Source: Devosia neptuniae
GTDB taxonomy: Bacteria; Pseudomonadota; Alphaproteobacteria; Rhizobiales; Devosiaceae
Assembly (NCBI RefSeq): GCF_025452235.1
Contig: NZ_CP104964.1
Span: 186,001 to 250,000, forward strand
DNA: 64,000 nucleotides
Direction of reading: 5' to 3'
Position numbers and translations under genes: made by a program. The notes under the pieces were generated by a model. The model was given only the letters and a program-made list of their open reading frames with translations, did not search any database and had not been told where the DNA came from. How positions within the stretch are numbered: position 1 is the first letter of the stretch; the number at the start of each line of letters is the position of its first letter. Positions 1 through 8,088 of the stretch are shown here, piece by piece.

Positions 1-593
1 TGATAGACGCCGGTATCGACGCCGGCCATCAGGATGACGGTGTCGTCGCCGCTGGTAATGTGCTCGGCAGCATAGGTCATGGCGGCAGGGCCGCCGAATT
101 CCTTGAAGCCCACCAGATTCTTGTATTTGGCGCGCAGGGAGAAGAACAGGTCGGCCTTGGTCTCGAAGCCATAATGGGGACTATTGTAGATCACGGCCGG
201 CAGATCGGGCGCTGCCGCGAGGACAGCCTCGAAATGGTGCCGCTGTGCCGTCGCCGAATTGCCGCGCGACAGCACGCGCGGAATGACCATCAGACCGGCG
301 GCGCCAACCTGCTGGGCATGACTGGCAAGTGCCACAGCCGACGCCGAATTGATGGCGCCCGTACCAACGATCACCGGCAGGCCGGCCTGGACCAGGCGCG
401 CCACGCCTTCCTGACGCTGGGCGTCAGTCAGCAGCGGCCAATCACCCATCGACCCACAATAGACCACGGCCGACATGCCCGCCGCGATCAACTCCCGGGC
501 TTTGCGAACCAGCGCCTCGAAATCAGGCGTACGGTCGACCTTGCATGGTGTCATCAGGGCCGGGATCACGCCGGTAAAGATCTCAGTGTTCAT
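1..593 (-). CDS. Dihydrodipicolinate synthase (DapA) family lyase, partial
   Basis: Class I aldolase of the DapA/N-acetylneuraminate lyase group, cut by the left edge; about 197 of roughly 300 residues are visible. The product begins MNTEIFTGVIPALMTP, the usual start of the barrel. The expected catalytic pair is present: Tyr136 in IYNSPHYG and Schiff-base Lys164 in GFKEFGG, 28 residues apart as in DapA. The start at 593 is preceded by an AAGGATA ribosome site. The substrate cannot be fixed; many relatives are 2-keto-3-deoxy-sugar or 4-hydroxyproline-pathway aldolases rather than lysine biosynthesis enzymes. Confidence 0.88.
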   Translation of the reverse strand, partial: MNTEIFTGVIPALMTPCKVDRTPDFEALVRKARELIAAGMSAVVYCGSMGDWPLLTDAQRQEGVARLVQAGLPVIVGTGAINSASAVALASHAQQVGAAGLMVIPRVLSRGNSATAQRHHFEAVLAAAPDLPAVIYNSPHYGFETKADLFFSLRAKYKNLVGFKEFGGPAAMTYAAEHITSGDDTVILMAGVDTGVY

Positions 594-984
594 CGTATCC
601 TTGTCCATGTCAGCGCCGCCAAAGCGGCCGCACGCCTAGCAATTTTTATAAAGTACAGTCTTTGTATGCTGTTTGTCGACAGTGAATCCGTCAGTCCCCT
701 ATTTGTTGGTTCTGGCCGAGCATAGGGCTGACTGTGCCGTGCTGTATGTCGGTGACGGAGATAATGAGGGACCTGGACCGAGCGGCGGCCAAAGAGCCAT
801 ACGGGTCACTGGGGTCCTCCGAGATCGATCGGCTGTGTAGTCGGGCCGTCGACTTTGCAGCGAAAAGGCGATCGTTTTCGAGCGCTACGATCTCCGCAAC
901 AAGGTGGGCGCCTGCGCATCTATTAGCATCAAAAACTCGAATTGCACCGCGTGCGAAGGAGCCATTGGCTTGCGCTCGCCTGCT
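594..984. other. Intergenic stretch, no convincing gene
   Basis: This holds the promoter side of the DapA-family gene. It has an AT-rich run near 640-680 and the short palindrome TGTCGACA at 674-681, which could be an operator half. A frame on the plus strand near 850-900 reads like coding sequence (EKAIVFERYDLRNK) but has no start and cannot be assigned, so it may be a decayed fragment. Confidence 0.4.
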
Positions 985-1959
985 TTACCGTCGCCCCTTT
1001 TGTCTTGTGGTGCTTCCACCTGGCATGGGCCGGAACACGTCCCTCTGGCGATAGGGAAAACAGTAAAAGCCTTCAAACTCACTTACCAGGAAGTCGACGA
1101 AAGCCCGGATGTGGGGATTGGCGAAGCGGTGGTCGTGGTAAAGGACGGTTACTGAAGTCGGGGCGGTGGTCCAGGCGGGCAATACCTCGATTAGGTCACC
1201 GGTTGGAACATGTTCCTGGGCGAAGAACTCTGGGAACAGCCCGATGCCATAGCCTTGCAGGACGCACACTTTGGCCACCCAATTATCGTTGGCACGCAAT
1301 GGGCCGCGCGGTTCGATCAACTGACTGGCCTGACCATTTTCTAAAGCCCATGGGACAACGCCCGACGGGCCTTCGCCGGAGATCAGGTCGTGCTGTCGCA
1401 GGTTGTCGGGATGCGTGGGCGTTCCTCTTTCTGCCAAATAGGTGGGGGCCGCATAGAGGCGGCTGACATAACGTGAGAACCCACGGGCAACCAGATTTGC
1501 TGTCCCCAGGATTGCCGGTAAACCTGAACAGATCATGCAATCCAGGTCGGTTTCACGCGACAGCAACCTGCCCAGCGGCATGACATGTAGATCAAGTGAC
1601 ACTTCCGGGTGCGACCTCGCAAACCGGAGCGATAGAGGCGCTAGTAGGTTGGTGGACAGTTCATCGGTTGCTCCCACACTCAGGCGCACGCTTTGTGCCG
1701 GCTTTTCGCTCGCCACAGAATCCAACGCGCGCGTGTAGGCGAGGTTTACCTCCTCGGCATGCCTGAGGAACGCCCAACCTGCCTTCGTGGGCGTCAGACC
1801 AGCGGCCGAGCGGATCAGCAGTGCGGTGCCGACATCATTTTCTAGACGTCTTAGCCGGTGGCTTAGTGTTGCTTTGGGTAGGTTCTGTTCGCGCGCGGTG
1901 CGGGACAGTGAGCCCGATGAAACCACCCAGGCAAAAGCCCGCACATCGTCGATCTGCAT
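985..1959 (-). CDS. LysR family transcriptional regulator
   Basis: 324-residue LysR regulator. The N-terminal winged helix-turn-helix (about residues 1-60, VRAFAWVVSSGSLSRTAREQ through LSHRLRRLE) is followed by a type 2 periplasmic-binding-like effector domain (about 90-300). It is transcribed away from the nucleoside hydrolase gene 134 bp away. The gap between them contains a perfect inverted repeat at 1969-1986, so it probably controls that gene and itself. The C-terminal extension rich in R/G/T after residue 305 is unlike the family and may be poorly conserved. Confidence 0.9.
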   Translation of the reverse strand: MQIDDVRAFAWVVSSGSLSRTAREQNLPKATLSHRLRRLENDVGTALLIRSAAGLTPTKAGWAFLRHAEEVNLAYTRALDSVASEKPAQSVRLSVGATDELSTNLLAPLSLRFARSHPEVSLDLHVMPLGRLLSRETDLDCMICSGLPAILGTANLVARGFSRYVSRLYAAPTYLAERGTPTHPDNLRQHDLISGEGPSGVVPWALENGQASQLIEPRGPLRANDNWVAKVCVLQGYGIGLFPEFFAQEHVPTGDLIEVLPAWTTAPTSVTVLYHDHRFANPHIRAFVDFLVSEFEGFYCFPYRQRDVFRPMPGGSTTRQKGRR

Positions 1960-1968
1960 GGTCTACCC

Positions 1969-1986
1969 CGTTCAATAGCTTGAACG
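1969..1986. promoter_or_regulatory. Inverted repeat, candidate LysR operator
   Basis: Perfect 7-bp arms CGTTCAA and TTGAACG separated by TAGC, 10 bp upstream of the LysR start codon. The sequence ACCCGTTCAA recurs near 2073-2082, just in front of the nucleoside hydrolase ribosome site. A regulator binding both places could autorepress and control the divergent gene. The binding is inferred. Confidence 0.5.
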
Positions 1987-2093
1987 AGCATCCACGAATA
2001 CATAGGCCTGACAAGCCTGTTTTCCTGAGGAATAGTCTTGAAGTCGTCAATCCCAGCCGTACTCGACGGACTTTACCCGTTCAAGGAATCCGC

Positions 2094-3149
2094 ATGCTCA
2101 AAATTCTTCGCTCGTGTTCGGTGCTTGCGCTCGCAACTTTCGCCCAGCCGGCATTTGCTGCCAAGTTCATCTATGATCAGGATCTCACAGGCCCCGGCGG
2201 CACTGCCGTGCAGCCCATCTTGCTGTTCCTTAATAATCCCGACGTCGAGCTGCTCGGCATTACCGGCGTCGTCGGAGACGACTGGCTGGCAAAAGGGGTG
2301 GCCCACACCTTGCGTTTTCTCGAGATCGCCGGGCATCCCGAGATCCCGGTCTATGCCGGCGCCAGTGAACCGCTCGTCAACACGCCCCAGCGCATGGCAA
2401 TCTGGGAGAACTTGTATGGTCCGATCAGCTGGAAGGGAGCCTGGAACAACTACGAGGACAAACCTGCCGACTTTGATCCAGGTCTGGCGCCCGACCTTGC
2501 CGAAGGCAATCCCAAGATTGTCGTCCAAGATTTGTCCGCAGTCCAATTCATGGTCGAACAGGTGCACAAGTACCCTGGCGAAGTGACGATCGTTGCCGCA
2601 GGGCCGCTAACCAATATAGCCTTGGCCGTGCGTCAGGATTCCGAGTTTGCAAGCTTGGTCAAAAGCGTTGTGATTTCGAACGGGCCGAAGGCCGATTTCG
2701 ACGTCGCCAGCGGCGAAGTCAAATCGATAGATGCTTTCAACACCGTTTTCGACCCCGAGGCCGCCCAGATCGTGCTGACGGCCGGCTTTGCCTCTATCGT
2801 CGTCACTGGCCTGGTCAACACTACCGTGATGGTGGATGCAGAGCTGGTCGAAGATATGACCCAACCCAACTCCGCGCTCAGCAGCTATCTCACCGAGAAC
2901 GCCTGGATGGACCTGCCGCTGTGGGATGAAGTCATCGCTGCCGTAGCGATCGACCCCAGCTTGATCGTTCGCAGCGCCACGATAAAGGCTGCGGTCGATA
3001 CTAATTTTGGTCGATCCTACGGGCAGATGCTCTCCTTCAAGGATGATGTGGAGCCGGGGATAGGCGCTGGCGAAGTCAATGTCGCTCTTGAGTTGGACGC
3101 CCCCCGCTTTCGCACTATGTTCGTCGACGCGGTTACCGCGGCGGAATAA
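2094..3149 (+). CDS. Nucleoside hydrolase family protein, secreted
   Basis: 351-residue member of the inosine-uridine nucleoside N-ribohydrolase fold, which releases base from ribosides. It starts at the ATG at 2094, six bases after AAGGA; the open frame extends upstream without support. An N-terminal signal peptide (MLKILRSCSVLALATFAQPAFA) points to the periplasm. The first motif reads DQDLTGPGGTA instead of the usual DxDxxxDD calcium-binding motif, so two metal ligands are replaced. Later motifs such as VTIVAAGPLTNIALA fit the family. This places it in a divergent subfamily whose substrate is unknown. Secretion would fit scavenging of extracellular nucleosides. Confidence 0.85.
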   Translation: MLKILRSCSVLALATFAQPAFAAKFIYDQDLTGPGGTAVQPILLFLNNPDVELLGITGVVGDDWLAKGVAHTLRFLEIAGHPEIPVYAGASEPLVNTPQRMAIWENLYGPISWKGAWNNYEDKPADFDPGLAPDLAEGNPKIVVQDLSAVQFMVEQVHKYPGEVTIVAAGPLTNIALAVRQDSEFASLVKSVVISNGPKADFDVASGEVKSIDAFNTVFDPEAAQIVLTAGFASIVVTGLVNTTVMVDAELVEDMTQPNSALSSYLTENAWMDLPLWDEVIAAVAIDPSLIVRSATIKAAVDTNFGRSYGQMLSFKDDVEPGIGAGEVNVALELDAPRFRTMFVDAVTAAE

Positions 3150-3224
3150 CCGGCTCAGGCAGGCGCGCTGAAATCGACCGCAGCCGTTGATGGCAAGGTT
3201 GCAGCGACGCTGCCAGGGTGATGA

Positions 3225-3389
3225 TATTTTCCCATTCCTGGCACCCGTCGCATCGAACGCCTGGAAGAAAATGTTGGTGCGGCCAGTCTCGTGCTGCCGG
3301 CGGATGATCTGACCCGGATCAGCGAGGTTTTGCCCGAGGGTGCATTCGGTGCCCGCTATGCCGGCAACATGGTTCCCGCCTGGATCTGA
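3225..3389 (+). pseudogene. Aldo/keto reductase C-terminal remnant
   Basis: An open frame without a start encodes about 54 residues: FPIPGTRRIERLEENV, then LVLPADDLTRISEVLP and MVPAWI before the stop. IPGTxxxxxLEEN is the cofactor-binding signature near the C-terminus of aldo/keto reductases, and the ending is typical of that family. An in-frame stop at 3222-3224 and the absence of upstream homology show that only the last sixth of the gene survives. Confidence 0.75.
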
Positions 3390-3396
3390 CTAGACG

Positions 3397-3418
3397 CGGC
3401 GGCGCTCAGGCGCCGCCG
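3397..3418 (+). terminator. GC-rich hairpin after the reductase remnant
   Basis: Perfect 9-bp stem CGGCGGCGC/GCGCCGCCG with loop TCAG, eight bases after the remnant's stop codon. The T tract is short, so termination strength is uncertain. Confidence 0.5.
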
Positions 3419-3443
3419 TTCGACGTTCGGCACGACTGAGAAA

Positions 3444-3632
3444 CTAAGACCAAACTTCATAATCCTGGCCCGCGAAGCCCTTCTCCCAGGCTTCGTCCCA
3501 GTTCGCCTCGTCCGCATTCTTTTTGCCGCGATGCGGATTGGTGCTTTTGTCCTTCTCGGAAGCTCCCGCGGTCCACCCCGCCAAGCGAACCTGCTCGACG
3601 TGACGTTTGTCATCTTGCACTTGTCTCTCCAT
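3444..3632 (-). CDS. Small hypothetical protein
   Basis: 62 residues, with an acidic and aromatic C-terminus (ANWDEAWEKGFAGQDYEVW). Spaced Trp, Gly and NPH residues recall the small ribosome-modulation-factor-like proteins of alphaproteobacteria, but the match is loose. No strong ribosome site precedes the ATG. An alternative frame starting at 3613 overlaps it and has a less protein-like composition. Confidence 0.4.
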   Translation of the reverse strand: MERQVQDDKRHVEQVRLAGWTAGASEKDKSTNPHRGKKNADEANWDEAWEKGFAGQDYEVWS

Positions 3633-3839
3633 TCTGTTTCTCAGTCGTCAAAGGCGACGACCTGCGGTGGCTTTAGGGGTGGCAGGGACCGAGGCCAACC
3701 CCTCGCCTGATTGTATGAGCCCACAGGCTGCTTTTGGCTGCAACCTCGAGCGAGATTGGCCGCGTGAAATTGATTTCCGGTCACAAGCCGAAGACGAAAA
3801 CCTTACGATTCAGTATCGTAGGTTGGCGGTCGGCGCATG

Positions 3840-4640
3840 TTAGAAGCCTGGCGTCTCATCCGGGATTGTCGGCACCGTCTCGGCTTCGTCCGTGGCCCGG
3901 CGAAGCGACACACCTTCGTTGGGATACGCAGCTTCCACTGGTTGGCCAGCCTGATCCACGGTTAGTACACCCACCAACTCGGGGTCTGCGGCGTGGATAT
4001 AGTTTTCCGCGCGATCCAGTGCGGCGGTCAGGCTGTCACGAATACCTACGGCAGTCATATCCTGGGGGAGTCCTCGCACCGATAGATAGTCCTCGGCCGG
4101 CAGTGATAGCGAGCGGCGGCGGATCTCATCGATGATCCTTTGGGGCGAGTAGTTGGGTGGCTTGCCTGATGCGGCAAGTACAAGCGGCCCCAGCGGGCAA
4201 TACCGCTCGTCGATCGTTATCAGATCGATATAGTCCCGAGCCTTGCTTCGGCTCGACGCCGCTCCGACCTTGTTAATCGCCAGGTCGGCCGTATTCAGCC
4301 GCACACCCCATTCTGGGTCACGAACGAGTGGGAAGTATCGATATCGGGTCTCGCTCATCCACTGCAGTATGGTATCGTACCCGTCCCTTGAGACAGTGCA
4401 CTCAACGACGCCATAGATGATAATGTCGACGGAGACTTTGAACCCGGCGCTCTCCAAGGCCGCAATATCCTCCTTGGCGGTCGCCACGATCTCTTCGTCG
4501 GTGTCGTGGAAAATGTCCAGGTCGTCCGACAGCCGGAACCAGTCCTTGTTGAGGACTGCGCCGCCAGCCATGTAACTGGTGTCCGAACGATTGGCGGCGA
4601 TAACCGCCATCACTTGCTTCTGCAGCGAGGTGAGTGCCAT
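3840..4640 (-). CDS. AbiEii-type nucleotidyltransferase toxin-like protein
   Basis: 266-residue protein of the AbiEii/AbiGii nucleotidyltransferase family, toxins that transfer nucleotides to RNA in phage-defence toxin-antitoxin systems. The motif GGAVLNKDWFRLSDDLDIF (26-44) holds the glycine pair and the two metal-binding aspartates of the polymerase-beta fold (SDDLDIF). NTADLAINKVGAASSRSKARD carries the family's conserved lysines and the R-D element. The gene starts 3 nt after a 111-residue small gene, so the two are surely co-transcribed. The catalytic residues look intact. A role in phage defence is inferred from the family. Confidence 0.82.
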   Translation of the reverse strand: MALTSLQKQVMAVIAANRSDTSYMAGGAVLNKDWFRLSDDLDIFHDTDEEIVATAKEDIAALESAGFKVSVDIIIYGVVECTVSRDGYDTILQWMSETRYRYFPLVRDPEWGVRLNTADLAINKVGAASSRSKARDYIDLITIDERYCPLGPLVLAASGKPPNYSPQRIIDEIRRRSLSLPAEDYLSVRGLPQDMTAVGIRDSLTAALDRAENYIHAADPELVGVLTVDQAGQPVEAAYPNEGVSLRRATDEAETVPTIPDETPGF

Positions 4641-4643
4641 GAC

Positions 4644-4979
4644 TTACGCCATAGCCGCGGAATAAAGCCTGCGCCCTGCAATGAAGGCCTTCGCGTCGCC
4701 TCGGTCCATCAATGCCTTGCCCAAAACACGGGCCTTCTCATCCACGTTCTGGAGGCGGGACAGGTCAATATTGTCCAGCACCCTGACGCCATAATCGCGG
4801 ACGGCCTGGTCAATACTCTCCTGCAGGCGATCGCGGCGAACACGGTAACTGCTTCGCATGGCTGACGCCTGAGCTAGTATTTCCTCGCGTGAGCCAGCAG
4901 GAACCAGCACCTCGACGCGAACCAGATCCGCGCCGGCACCACACTTTCGATATCGCTTGATCCGCTCCTGAACGCTCAT
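4644..4979 (-). CDS. Probable antitoxin partner of the nucleotidyltransferase
   Basis: 111 residues, immediately upstream of the AbiEii-like gene with a 3-nt gap. The segment LVRVEVLVPAGSREEILAQA (about 19-38) has the strand-then-helix look of a ribbon-helix-helix DNA-binding protein; a basic helical stretch follows. Canonical AbiEi antitoxins are larger and carry a winged helix, so this would be a non-standard partner. Antitoxin function is inferred only from gene order and size. Confidence 0.65.
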   Translation of the reverse strand: MSVQERIKRYRKCGAGADLVRVEVLVPAGSREEILAQASAMRSSYRVRRDRLQESIDQAVRDYGVRVLDNIDLSRLQNVDEKARVLGKALMDRGDAKAFIAGRRLYSAAMA

Positions 4980-5203
4980 GGCAACTCCTTATCTGACACA
5001 ATAGGCGTATCCCGGATACGTTTCAAGCTGGACGCCAGAATCCACGCGTTTTGGTCGTCGTGCTTCCCGACGGAATGGCTGAAACAACCAAACTCAAGAT
5101 TCTCTGGAGGAATGCTTATCCGGGCGTCTACGAACCCCTTACCCGCCCCCACCAGCCTTGATCCTTCATCTGCCGATATTGAGAAGCCTGTGCCGTCGCT
5201 AAT

Positions 5204-5308
5204 GTGAGTTGGGGCGAACTGTTGCCTTCCATTTTCCAAGTGAGGCGAACTGTCGAGTGCTTCGCTGCCAAATTGAGGCAAACTAAATTCTTAGCGCGCT
5301 GATTTACA
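5204..5308. repeat. Three degenerate direct repeats, possible IS21-family end
   Basis: Related copies TGGGGCGAACTGTTG (from 5210), TGAGGCGAACTGTCG (from 5241) and TGAGGCAAACTAAAT (from 5274) lie 31-33 bp apart. The block ends at 5308, read on the minus strand as TGTAAATC, exactly where hipA homology stops. IS21-family elements end in TG/CA with several such internal repeats. No transposase gene remains, so this would be a solitary end left by a deletion. Confidence 0.45.
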
Positions 5309-5801
5309 GCGCTGCCATGGAAAAGCGCGACATCCAGCGCTTTCGGCAGTTTCACCCCTGTCTGCACAAGATCTGCGGCTTCCTGCATCTGTGCAAGCGA
5401 CGCTGCCGGTTCGTCGCGCGGCACGTAAATCTTCGCCGAGCGCTGAAAGTCCAGCGGGCCGATCCGGTCGGACCCCGACTGCAGCATATAGGTCAGCTCA
5501 TCGATTTCCGCCGGGTCCGCTTGCATGCCCGCCCGGCCCAGCATGCGATTGATGATGACGCGCCGCCCCCACGCGTCAGGGGCGGCATCGCGGATCGCGC
5601 TCGGCATCATCATCCCGGCCGGAAGCGGCAGCACGCCCGCGCGCAAGGGCAGTTCCGGCGCTTACAGGGAGATCGCATCGGGCCTATCAAGATAGGAGCG
5701 GCCATAATTGAAGACGAACTGGCCGCTGGCGCGCGTGAGGAGCCTGGCAACGATGGGCTCCGTCTGCTCGGGCAGCCTGGTTTGGGATGTCGCTTGCCCT
5801 A
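5309..5801 (-). pseudogene. hipA: Decayed HipA kinase gene (N-terminal half)
   Basis: Translation gives HipA N-terminal sequence: LPEQTEPIVARLL, FNYGRSYLDRPDAISL, then APELPLRAGVLPLPAG, RDAAPDAWGRRVIINRMLG and DELTYMLQSGSDRIGPLDFQ. A TAA at 5662-5664 interrupts the frame where a Tyr codon is expected. The N-terminus lacks an in-frame start, suggesting a frameshift at the junction with hipB. The kinase C-terminal domain is absent: homology ends at FHGSA beside the repeat block. The product cannot be an active Ser/Thr kinase toxin. Confidence 0.8.
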
Positions 5802-6137
5802 GAAGTCATCATTCACCTTGCCAGTCGAGGCGCGCACGGCCTGCGGTAGCAACGTATTGACGGACCGGGCTTCGCTGGCCTTCAGGGTCATGCCGCGCGC
5901 ATCCTGGTCGAACAGGCGCAGTCCCACCACGGACGCGACCTCGAAGGCCGCGCCGATGGACGCGCCAATATCCCCTTTTTCAATGCGGTGGACCAGCCCG
6001 CGCGACATGCCCGCCCGCTCGGCCACTTCGCCAGCCGTCATCCGGTGCTCGACGCGCGCGCGCCGGATCAGAAGGCCGAGCAGTTCGGCCGCTTCTTTGG
6101 CATAACGGGAGATTGGGCGGTTTGCCGGCTTTGGCAT
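5799..6137 (-). CDS. hipB: HipB-like Xre antitoxin of the broken hipA locus
   Basis: 112-residue helix-turn-helix protein. The HTH segment AGEVAERAGMSRGLVHRIEKG (about 36-56) matches Cro/C1-type regulators such as HipB. In intact loci this protein binds HipA and represses the operon. The gene itself looks whole and abuts the hipA remnant. Two related palindromes (6141-6158 and 6222-6239) sit upstream and are likely its operators. It may survive as a free repressor or because it still neutralises another HipA. Confidence 0.8.
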   Translation of the reverse strand: MPKPANRPISRYAKEAAELLGLLIRRARVEHRMTAGEVAERAGMSRGLVHRIEKGDIGASIGAAFEVASVVGLRLFDQDARGMTLKASEARSVNTLLPQAVRASTGKVNDDF

Positions 6138-6140
6138 GCG

Positions 6141-6158
6141 TGCTCCATAAATAGATCA
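6141..6158. promoter_or_regulatory. Proximal HipB operator-like palindrome
   Basis: TGCTCCATAAATAGATCA, four bases upstream of the hipB start. It matches the distal perfect palindrome at 6222 at 15 of 18 positions, so bound repressor would block the ribosome-site and start region. Inferred from symmetry and repetition. Confidence 0.55.
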
Positions 6159-6221
6159 CGAGGCTAGCTCGTGTGCCATTTTATCGAGAAGCTATCCAGC
6201 CTGACGCTGAAACTCAATAGT

Positions 6222-6239
6222 TGTTCTATAAATAGAACA
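6222..6239. promoter_or_regulatory. Distal perfect palindrome, HipB operator candidate
   Basis: TGTTCTATAAATAGAACA has perfect 8-bp arms around a central AA. It is 81 bp from the second copy centre to centre, near eight helical turns, which would suit a looping or cooperative repressor. Confidence 0.6.
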
Positions 6240-6454
6240 TAAGGCGCGTTTGAGTTGCTTTAATAGGACAACTGAATGCCCCCCTCAAGGAGGGAGGGGG
6301 CGCGTTGACCCGTTTCAGTCGTTCATCGCCGTCCGCAGCTGCCCAAAGCTGCCACTCGAAAAGCTGCCGCTCTTGGATTGCGGCCTGATCGATTATAGAC
6401 GAAGCGTTCGACTCGATTTATAACCATCCGGACGGAAATATATGGGTAACGTAA
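6240..6454. other. Intergenic stretch with a G/C hairpin
   Basis: It carries an imperfect hairpin of a C run facing a G run near 6272-6300 (CCCCCCTC and GAGGGAGGGGG). This lies between the divergent hipB and TetR promoters and has no flanking T tract. No gene is seen. Confidence 0.35.
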
Positions 6455-7024
6455 GTGGGACGAAAGCGCGTCATTGACCAGCAGGCTATTCTCGATGCTG
6501 GCGAGGCGGTGGTTGCTCGACTGGGTGCCGCCAGTTTGACATTGGATGCCGTGGCTGCCGAGGCCGACATTAGCAAAGCCAGTGTCATTTATGACTTCAA
6601 GACCAAGCAGAACTTGATCGAGGCGATTGTGGAGCGGGCCTTTCGGCGCGACCGCGAGCATCACGCCGCTGTCGAGGCAGACCTTGCCTCATCGAATAGT
6701 CTCGCCATTCGCGGGCGCATAAAGGTCGCGGAAGAGCCGCCGCCAGAACATTTCAAGCCGGTGGCCCTGGGCCTCAGTATGGCTCTGACACTCGACCCTG
6801 CCTTGCGTGCGCGCATGCAAAAGAGCCAGGCGGAAACGATCAGTCGGATCATCGAGACCGCCTCGTCCCCACGCGGCGCCCTTCTGGCCTATCTGGCCTT
6901 AGAGGGGCTAAAGTTCCTCGAATATCTGGATTTCCACCATTTCGCCTCGAGCGATCGATCGCGGATAATTAGTGAGATCGATTGGCTGGTGACCGCAACC
7001 CCGGACGACAAAGCCGGCAGCTAG
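6455..7024 (+). CDS. TetR family transcriptional regulator
   Basis: 189 residues. The N-terminal TetR helix-turn-helix is clear (LTLDAVAAEADISKASVIYDFKTK, about 29-52), followed by an all-helical ligand domain. It lies 23 bp upstream of an NAD-dependent epimerase gene in the same direction, so the pair forms one operon and the regulator probably answers to a ligand related to that enzyme. The ligand is unknown. Confidence 0.9.
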   Translation: MGRKRVIDQQAILDAGEAVVARLGAASLTLDAVAAEADISKASVIYDFKTKQNLIEAIVERAFRRDREHHAAVEADLASSNSLAIRGRIKVAEEPPPEHFKPVALGLSMALTLDPALRARMQKSQAETISRIIETASSPRGALLAYLALEGLKFLEYLDFHHFASSDRSRIISEIDWLVTATPDDKAGS

Positions 7025-7047
7025 AACTCCAAAACGGGAAAACGAAC

Positions 7048-8088
7048 ATGACTGAACGAGACGACGCGGCCATTGCCGCGGCGACCGCCGTCGGCTGGCC
7101 AATCGCTAGGATCTTTATCACTGGTGGCAGTGGCTATGTCGGCCGCAACCTAATCCGTCATTTTGTCGGCAAGGCCATCCCCGTGACCGCACTGGCGCGA
7201 TCCGCCAAGTCGGAAAGAGTGGTCGCAGAACTCGGCGCGAGGCCCTTTTCAGGTGATCTTATCAGCGCCGATCTGGTGCCTGGCATGGAAGGATGTGACG
7301 TACTGATCCACGCGGCCGCCGATACCGATCATGGTCCGGGCACCGAAAGCCAACAGCGCGTCAATGAAGAAGGCACCAAGGCGGTGTTCAAGGCGGCGCG
7401 GGCAGGGGGCATCCAGCGGGCGATTTATCTCAGCACGGAATCCGTTCTGGCTGATGGACGCCCCCTCATCAATGTCGATGAACGCCATCCTTTGCCGCGT
7501 CGCCCCGCCGGATCGTATTCTCGCAGCAAAGCCGCCGCCGAACGCTACGCCCTGTCCAACAATGGCGGTGGCATGGATGTCATTGTGGTTCGGCCCCGCT
7601 TTGTCTGGGGGCGTGATGACACGACTGCCTTACCCCATCTGCTAGGTGCTGTTCAATCGGGGCAGTTCGCCTGGATCAGTGGCGGCGACTATCTGACGAC
7701 GACCATCCACATCGCCAATCTCTGTCATGGCATTGAACTGGCGATCGCCAGGGGCAAAGGCGGCGAGATCTACTTTCTTGGCGACGAGGGGCCCGTCCGG
7801 TTCCGCGATTTTGCAACCGCGCTGATGGCCACGCAAGGCGTCACGGCACCAGAAAAGTCGGTGCCGCGCGCACTGTTACGTTTCATCGCCGGTGTGGGCG
7901 ATCGGCTGTACGGGCTTTCGGGGGGGAAGATCACCGCTCCGTTGACCTTGCAGTCCTTCGCCACATCGGCCGTTACGATAACGCTCAACATCGGCAAGGC
8001 GCGCCGCGAACTCGGCTACGCGCCGATTATGACGCGAGAAGCAGGCCTCGCCGAAATGACCGCCAACCTGCAAAACGCCGCGCAGTGA
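7048..8088 (+). CDS. NAD-dependent epimerase/dehydratase family protein
   Basis: 346-residue extended short-chain dehydrogenase. The Rossmann nucleotide motif GGSGYVGRN is near residue 28, an active-site serine region lies in IYLSTESVLA, and the catalytic YSRSK supplies Tyr and Lys. A C-terminal domain resembles 3-beta-hydroxysteroid dehydrogenase/isomerase types. It starts at the ATG at 7048 after GGGAAAACGAAC. Substrate unknown; a sterol, sugar nucleotide or flavonoid-type substrate would all fit. Confidence 0.88.
   Translation: MTERDDAAIAAATAVGWPIARIFITGGSGYVGRNLIRHFVGKAIPVTALARSAKSERVVAELGARPFSGDLISADLVPGMEGCDVLIHAAADTDHGPGTESQQRVNEEGTKAVFKAARAGGIQRAIYLSTESVLADGRPLINVDERHPLPRRPAGSYSRSKAAAERYALSNNGGGMDVIVVRPRFVWGRDDTTALPHLLGAVQSGQFAWISGGDYLTTTIHIANLCHGIELAIARGKGGEIYFLGDEGPVRFRDFATALMATQGVTAPEKSVPRALLRFIAGVGDRLYGLSGGKITAPLTLQSFATSAVTITLNIGKARRELGYAPIMTREAGLAEMTANLQNAAQ

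Noticed and set aside
734-1054. 106-codon forward frame opposite the LysR 3' end
   Set aside because: No ribosome site, overlaps the LysR gene on the other strand, and the sequence has no family-like pattern.
1821-2093. Long N-terminal extension of the nucleoside hydrolase frame
   Set aside because: It runs through the LysR 5' end and the operator; the ATG at 2094 has both a ribosome site and a signal peptide.
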